DNA of 64,000 nucleotides from Paramormyrops kingsleyae (Eukaryota; Chordata; Actinopteri; Osteoglossiformes; Mormyridae). The notes under the pieces were generated by a model. It was not told where the DNA came from, made no database searches, and saw only the letters and a program-made list of their open reading frames with translations. The stretch covers positions 1,426,001-1,490,000 of the forward strand of contig NC_132799.1 of assembly GCF_048594095.1 (NCBI RefSeq), read 5' to 3'. Both the position numbers and the translations under genes were made by a program. Within the stretch, counting starts at the first letter, position 1, and the number at the start of each line of letters is the position of its first letter. Below, in pieces: positions 58,817-64,000 of this stretch.

Positions 58817-59274
58817 GACCGCAGATGTCCCCGGAATGCTGTGTTATCTGGAAAATGCACATTTTGTCACCCAGATGAAACTGGAGAAATGGCCAATAGC
58901 TTGAAAAACTGATGATGGCCGGCACCTGTCCCAGCTGCCCTGAAAGACCTTGGTCCGGCTTCGGACTGGCAGATCTGTTTAACAGCCTGGTATTAAAAAT
59001 TCATCAGGCCTTGATCAATGCTGCGATCAAGATTCACTGACCTCTTATTCTGCCCTGTGATCTAAAATGTGGTTTGTGTGACAGAGAAAAATGACATTAA
59101 TAACCATTTTAATATTTAAAAGTTGCCAAACTGGAAACTGGGTGTGAGGTCAGAGTGTGTTTTCACACCAAACACGTACAAGCAAGCGTGAAGCTCTCAT
59201 TCTGTATTTTCAAACAAGGACACGAGTGGAATTTTGCCTTTTTGGTCCATTTTCCGAAAGGCAGAAGGTGGAGG
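58817..59274. other. Upstream flank, no feature recognised
   Basis: Balanced to AT-rich single-copy-looking sequence. Confidence 0.5.
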
Positions 59275-59390
59275 AAGTCTGTGAAGATGTCATGGAGGAA
59301 GTCTGTGAAGATGTCATGGGGGAAGTCTGTGAAGATGTCATGGGGGAAGTCTGTGAAGATGTCATGGGGGAAGTCTCCGAACCTCTTCAG
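59275..59390. repeat. 24-bp tandem repeat, about 5 copies
   Basis: The unit GGAAGTCTGTGAAGATGTCA plus TGGG recurs five times. At 24 bp it keeps frame and yields a repeating eight-residue peptide (EEVCEDVM or WRKSVKMS in two frames). No splice context or recognised domain suggests a gene. Confidence 0.9.
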
Positions 59391-60504
59391 GAGATCCAGT
59401 AATTAATCTGTTCAGAGGCGCATTTCATACTGAGCCCCCAACCCAGACCAGTCTCATTATATTCCAAATATCTTAGGGCCCCTGCCACTCCAAACCCCCC
59501 TGCTTTTTGGTGCCCCTGCTCCAGTTGTCATATATGTAAGGCTGATATAACATACCACTTTTAAAAAGAAGTCTAAGATTTATGTATTTATCAACATGCT
59601 TTAGAATGAGCCTCATTAAACAGTTAATCTCCTGCAAAACCACTCTCAAAAAGTAAGTGCAGGGGGGTGGGGGCGGCTGCCCCCCCGCAGGCCATCGGCA
59701 GCTCCGGGGGCTGCTCTCAGATCTTCAGTTACAAGCCTTCATTGTCCGTTGTCTGAAACATAAATGCGAGAGCAGGTGGTGCCAGCATGAAATAACGAAT
59801 CACGGCGGAGGAGAAGCAGGAAAACCAAGTGAGATAAACGGCAACGTCTCGAGATGTTCAGGCGAGAGAGGCTTCGAGCAACAGACAAGGCGAGGGCTGT
59901 GAGGACCCCAGTCGCTCCTTCACGGGTGGGAGGGCGTGCTCCAGCGACAGCCTGCGGCTTTACGCTCCGATTTCCCTGCAAGGGCCCCGGCCTGCTGCCG
60001 CGGGGGGGGGGAGCGAAGTTCACGTCCGTCCTGTGTGACTTGGGCACGAGCTGCAGCAGGCGGGCCTGGCCGAGCGGCGCTGCTGGCCCCCGTGTTCCTG
60101 ATGAAATGCCTGTGTTGTTATGGAGTATCTCTTTTCTACTTCATTGCTCGTGTAATCTAAGTGCAGCGCCAGCGGATGGCAAATTCCCTCGTCCGCCAGA
60201 AGCAGCGAGTAATCCAAGAAACGGATATTAAAGCGTAAATTGGAAAATGTGGTCCTGCACACCGATGAAGTGAAGGACGGGGATCTCAGGAGTGCTCCGC
60301 TTGCATCCGGTGAGGCCGCCTGAGAGGGATATAGATTCAACCACAAATGTGATTCAGAGGTTACGGCTCGTGTCACCATGCAAAAGCACAGGAGGGGGTG
60401 TCTGTCATTAACCAAGCTCATTAGCCGGATTAAGGGCGAAGCATATCTGTATTCTAAAGCTCTGGGGAATTTTCTCAGGGACAGCTTTATTATTTCAGAA
60501 GTCA
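59391..60504. other. Upstream flank with CG-rich patch
   Basis: Includes GGGCCCCTGCC phrases near 59473 resembling the start of the dispersed repeat. A CG-rich stretch lies at 59860-60090 with a G run at 60001-60010. Overlapping frames of 74-174 codons show no known domain. Confidence 0.45.
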
Positions 60505-60720
60505 CTTTGTGCCCCCCCCCCCCCCCCCCCCGCAGATGTTTCAAAAACGAAATAAATACCTAGCGAGTAAAGTCAGAAGACCACAGCCAGCTAGCTGGTT
60601 AGCAGAACATGCTGCTTCAGCATTTTATAAATAAGGAAGGTGATTATTTAATATTTACTGTAATGACTGTTTGTGACCAACAGGGGCTCTCCAAGCCTCT
60701 CGAGCCCCACACAAATGCAA
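60505..60720. mobile_element. Dispersed repeat, copy B
   Basis: Second copy of the element at 38045-38320, in the same orientation. Here the part before CGCAGATGTTTC is a 20-base C run (60512-60531) in place of the GGGGCCCCTGCCC phrases of copy A. The rest aligns with small indels through GCCCCACACAAATGCA. Confidence 0.75.
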
Positions 60721-60761
60721 GGTCAAGTTTCAAATTTTATTGTCACATGTTCTAAGATTTT

Positions 60762-61410
60762 CCTCAGGTCAGGGAGGAGGTACTGCCCCAAGTGGAGAAG
60801 TTCAAGTATCTCGGGGTCTCCTTCACGAGTGAGGGTGGGCGAGATGGACAGACGGATCGGAGCGGCGTCTGCAGTTCTGCAGGCACTTAACCGGTTTGTC
60901 GTGACTAAGAAAGAACGAAGCTGGAAAGCAAAGCTCTCGATCTATTGGTCCATCTTCGTCCCTACCCTAACCTATGGTCATGAGCTGTGGGTAATGACCG
61001 AAAGAATGAGATCGCGAATACAGGCGGCTGAAACGAGGTTTCTCCGCAGGGTGTCTGGGCTCTCCCTTAGGGATAGGGTGAGAAGTTTGGATATCCGGGA
61101 GAGTCTCAGAGTAGAACCGCTGCTTCTCCACGTGAAGCCAGTTGAGGTGGTTTGGACATCTGGCACAGATGCCTCCTGGGCGGCTACCCGGAGAGGTTTT
61201 CCATGCCTGTCCTACAGGGAGGAGGCCCCGGGGCAGACCCAGGACTCGCTGGAGGGATTATATCTCTCGGCTGGCCTGGGAACGCCTCAGCATCCCCCCC
61301 GAGGAGCTGGTAGAGGTAGCTGGGGAGAGGGAGGTCTGGGTGTCTCTCCTGAAGCTGCTACCCCCGAAACCCAAACCCAGGACAAGCGGATGGCAATGGA
61401 TGGATGTTCT
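60762..61410 (+). pseudogene. Non-LTR retrotransposon (LINE) 3' end, frameshifted reverse-transcriptase C-terminus
   Basis: The first frame (to about 61140) contains VLPQVEKFKYLGVSFTSE, MDRRIGAASAVLQALNRFVV, IFVPTLTYGHELWVMTERM and FLRRVSGLSLRDRVRS. The continuation is in another frame from about 61142: RWFGHLAQMPPGRLPGEVF, RRPRGRPRTRWRDYISRLAW and REVWVSLLKLLPPKPKP. This is the familiar C-terminal end of a fish LINE ORF2, after the reverse-transcriptase core. The frame change near 61140 and the missing 5' part make it a dead copy. It ends with GGATGGCAATGGATGGATG, the GGAT-type tail shared with the other fragments in the window. Confidence 0.88.
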
Positions 61411-64000
61411 AAGGAACACCTGCAGGGGCAGTGAATGGGGGAACAGGGCAAAGAGCAGCGCGATCCTGGTCCCGGGGATGAGGGGTGACAGGGGCGCCGC
61501 CCTTTCGGCAAACCCAGATGCGCTCCAGCCCGACTCCGGCGCCGTCCTAAGCGTCCTCTGCACGTCCCTCATGACTTTAAAAAGCTTCATGTGAAGCGGC
61601 ACCATGATGGATGGCATGTAAGGGGCAGCACTTAATGTTCTCTCAGCAGGTAACTCTTGGCTGAAGAGAGAGACGTGCGGAAAATGAATGCAGCCCCGTC
61701 TCAGCTGGCCTGGGGATCAAAACATTATTTATTTCATGCTCTATTGTCTTGTTATTTTTGCTCTTTTGCACGGCGTCAACCTGTTTTCAGATGATACTCC
61801 TGTCTCTCTAGTGTTTCATTATCATATGCTTGTTTCGTGAAGTTCTTTTTGTTTTTACAATTCTGCCGCTGCTCTGACACACCATTGGCAGATTCCTTGT
61901 CCTTATATATGTACTTGGCAGTAATAAAACTGATACTAAAATGAAAATAACTAAGAAATCATTTTAAAAGGCTCAGCAGCCATTCTGTATCCCATATTTA
62001 ATGTCGAAAGTAGGGAGACGAGTAACCCGGCAAACTGGGAGTAAACTGGTTTGTGGGACTGCACTGGAACATTCCAGGTACCAGCTGACGCCAGAGTGAC
62101 GCAGAGTGGAAGGGCCTCAGATGAGCTGTGAGGTTTGGGCTGCAGGACCTTTTATATCCAGCACTGACTGCTTGGTGTGTTTGGGAGGGATTGAGTTCAC
62201 AGTGATTAGTCGGAGTGTTTGTGCTCCATCCTGTTGCTGTCACTCTCCGCTCTGTCCTCTGACATTTACGTTGTGTCATACTGGTCGATATAAAATAGAC
62301 TCGCCGCACGTTAGCAAATGTCACCGTTGGAGGTGATTAAATATACAGTATAATGACTTTACATGCACTCTAAGTACAGCGTCAATGAAGTTCCTGAAAT
62401 CTAATTTTATTCTGAAAACTTGAATGTCACATTGAAAGTGGATATTGGATAATCATAAATTAACATGGAATATATATGTACGGCATATGCAGACATACGA
62501 AGTGAAGGCTGCAGACTCCTTATTTTGAGTCTGCTTTCATTTTCTCTGAAAATGTGCACTTTGAGTCTATGCCCTGGATCTGGCCCGGATATCTGCAGGG
62601 TGTCTGGGGCAGAATTAGGGACGCAGGATCTGTCCTGTTCCCATTCTGTCTGTTTTTATTAATTTGCACAAATTAACTGATCAGTGAGTCTTTTGCCTTC
62701 ACTCGCTGCCTGTGTCTGTCACCAGTGGAAAGTTCTGGAACATGCAGACCCCTCCAGCTGACAGGAACCAGTGGCTGGGGGTGTATTTTTTTAAAGAGAA
62801 GGACGTCACAGGTAAATAAATTACAGGGAGGACTGTTTTAGGTCACTGTCCCCCCAGGCCTGGTCCCCACGGGCACCGCGGCTCCTGGTGTCGTGATCTG
62901 CTGCTTTTTATACCTTTCTGATGAAACCCAGCGACCTCTCGTTCTCCCATCTCACCTTTCCGTCACCTTCTGGAGGAACACCAGAGGGATTCTTTTATTT
63001 TTATTTTTCACTGGCACATAACAATTGGCCTCTTTTTTGTGTTACTGCAGTGTGTGACGGTTTGTTTTTCACACACCGATGAACAGTGACCCGTTAATCC
63101 GTATTGTCTGTCTGCAAGGAGAATGAGCTGAAATGAGCGTTCAGCCCCGTTCGCCGCGTCACTGTGTCGCCCTCAAGAAGCACCTTACAGTTTGCGTATC
63201 TGCAAAGTCAATCTCACAGCTGTCCCTCAATATGACGACTAAAGCCTCCCATTCAGAGATTATCAACAGCTTCTTTTATTAATTGTTTGTGTTTTGCATT
63301 GATCTGTAAAAATAGGATCCAATCACACAATATTTCAGAATTTACTGGCTGAGTAAACAATGGGCATTTAGCCTCAGGATACATTTCATAAAAGCTTCAG
63401 AGACATTCAACTGACACATGGCACATGGCACACGTGTATGTGGCTCTTCTGACAAAGTCGTTTTCTAAACACTTTTTCCAGTTAATTATGACTCTATGAG
63501 AGTGTTGAAGGGGATGCAGCTAATTAGCGCATGCGGCTGGCTTAGCCAAAGGCTAATGCACGCTAATGCTTCGTCGCAGCTGTGAGACCGGCGTGTGCTG
63601 TGAGGTTTTCCCCACACCCTTTCTGGTGTGACTTCAGACTATGAAACCACAGCCTCATCTGGAACCCTGAGGGTAGGCATCGGTTTTTGCCCCTCTGGCT
63701 GTGGCTGCCTTTCTGCCTCCCTTAGAGCGCGCGCCTCCCGCGGCTCCCGCGCCTCCCTGCACACCGCCTCCCGGACTCCCAGTAAACACTCAGACTGCTT
63801 CCCGCCTCATTCTCGGTCCCTGGGGCCGCTGCTCATTACTTTAATTGGAGTGATACAGACATCCATGGTTGACCGTCAGCTCCTGCTGCATTAGGGTTTC
63901 CCCAGTCGTGGATTTCAGAGTAAATCGCTCCCAGTAGGGCTTAAGAGACCGGGCGTACTTTCTCTGCCTTTATCTGCAATTTATGTTTCTTTAAATTGAT
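61411..64000. other. Right-hand flank, no gene recognised
   Basis: AT-rich to balanced sequence. A CG-rich, CTCCCGCGGCTCCCGCGCC-bearing patch lies at 63725-63790. Small frames (up to 119 codons, 61258-61617 minus) overlap the LINE end or show no domain. Confidence 0.45.

Noticed and set aside
59155..59406. 81-83-codon frames with an acidic EEVCEDVM-type repeat
   Set aside because: The 24-bp repeat keeps frame automatically; two frames are equally open and nothing else supports coding.
43420..64000. A second protein-coding gene upstream of khdrbs2
   Set aside because: I looked for conserved domains and splice-consistent exons and found only transposase and LINE relics and unrecognised frames; short exons of a neighbouring gene could still be missed by eye.

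Overview
The window is animal nuclear DNA, most likely from a ray-finned fish (probably a teleost). The evidence is a spliced vertebrate gene with introns of 7.6 to 16.6 kb, CT-rich intron ends, AT-rich intronic background, and fish-type mobile DNA: a Tc1-like transposon, a TAGGGCTG-ended hAT-like element, tRNA-derived SINEs, LINE 3' ends finishing in GGAT/ATCC repeats, and many minisatellites. There are no bacterial genes, operons, CRISPR arrays or ribosomal RNA genes.

One gene is certain. Exons 1-4 of khdrbs2 (SLM-1, a STAR-family RNA-binding splicing regulator of the Sam68 group) lie on the minus strand and read right to left: exon 1 with the start codon at 43119-43029, exon 2 at 28206-28079, exon 3 at 11456-11340, exon 4 at 3768-3622. 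They join in frame to give the first 161 residues, covering the QUA1 dimerisation region, the KH domain and the start of QUA2. The remaining exons (RG-rich and tyrosine-rich C-terminus) lie beyond the left edge. A CG-rich promoter-like stretch with a GC box and a CCAAT box sits just upstream of exon 1, near 43.36-43.39 kb.

The rest is intron (1-43 kb) and upstream flank (44-64 kb). Its main feature is an unusual load of minisatellites, about 8 kb by my tally: a 53-bp array at 1-610, 45-bp at 1671-2030, about 33-bp at 2622-2895, a 103/81-bp array at 9.94-11.27 kb next to exon 3, 52-bp at 19.15 kb, a 177-bp duplication at 25.08 kb, 41-bp at 25.8 kb, a poly-C-bearing 67-bp array at 34.43-35.76 kb, 74-bp at 38.9 kb, 31-bp at 41.1-41.88 kb, a 43-bp x 3 higher-order array at 43.56-44.27 kb beside the promoter, and a 68-bp array at 57.5-58.8 kb. 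Nearly all the long open frames in the window are by-products of these arrays.

Mobile elements: a 1.69-kb hAT-like element with subterminal repeats (15.18-16.87 kb) nested in an older fish repeat, a 247-bp MITE with perfect 12-bp inverted ends (33.9 kb), two convergent SINEs (30.9-31.3 kb), a decayed Tc1-like transposon (49.3-50.5 kb), a frameshifted LINE 3' end (60.8-61.4 kb), an L1/Tx1-like LINE remnant (52.7 kb), and an unnamed repeat present at 38.1 and 60.5 kb. I found no second protein-coding gene I can support in the right-hand 20 kb.
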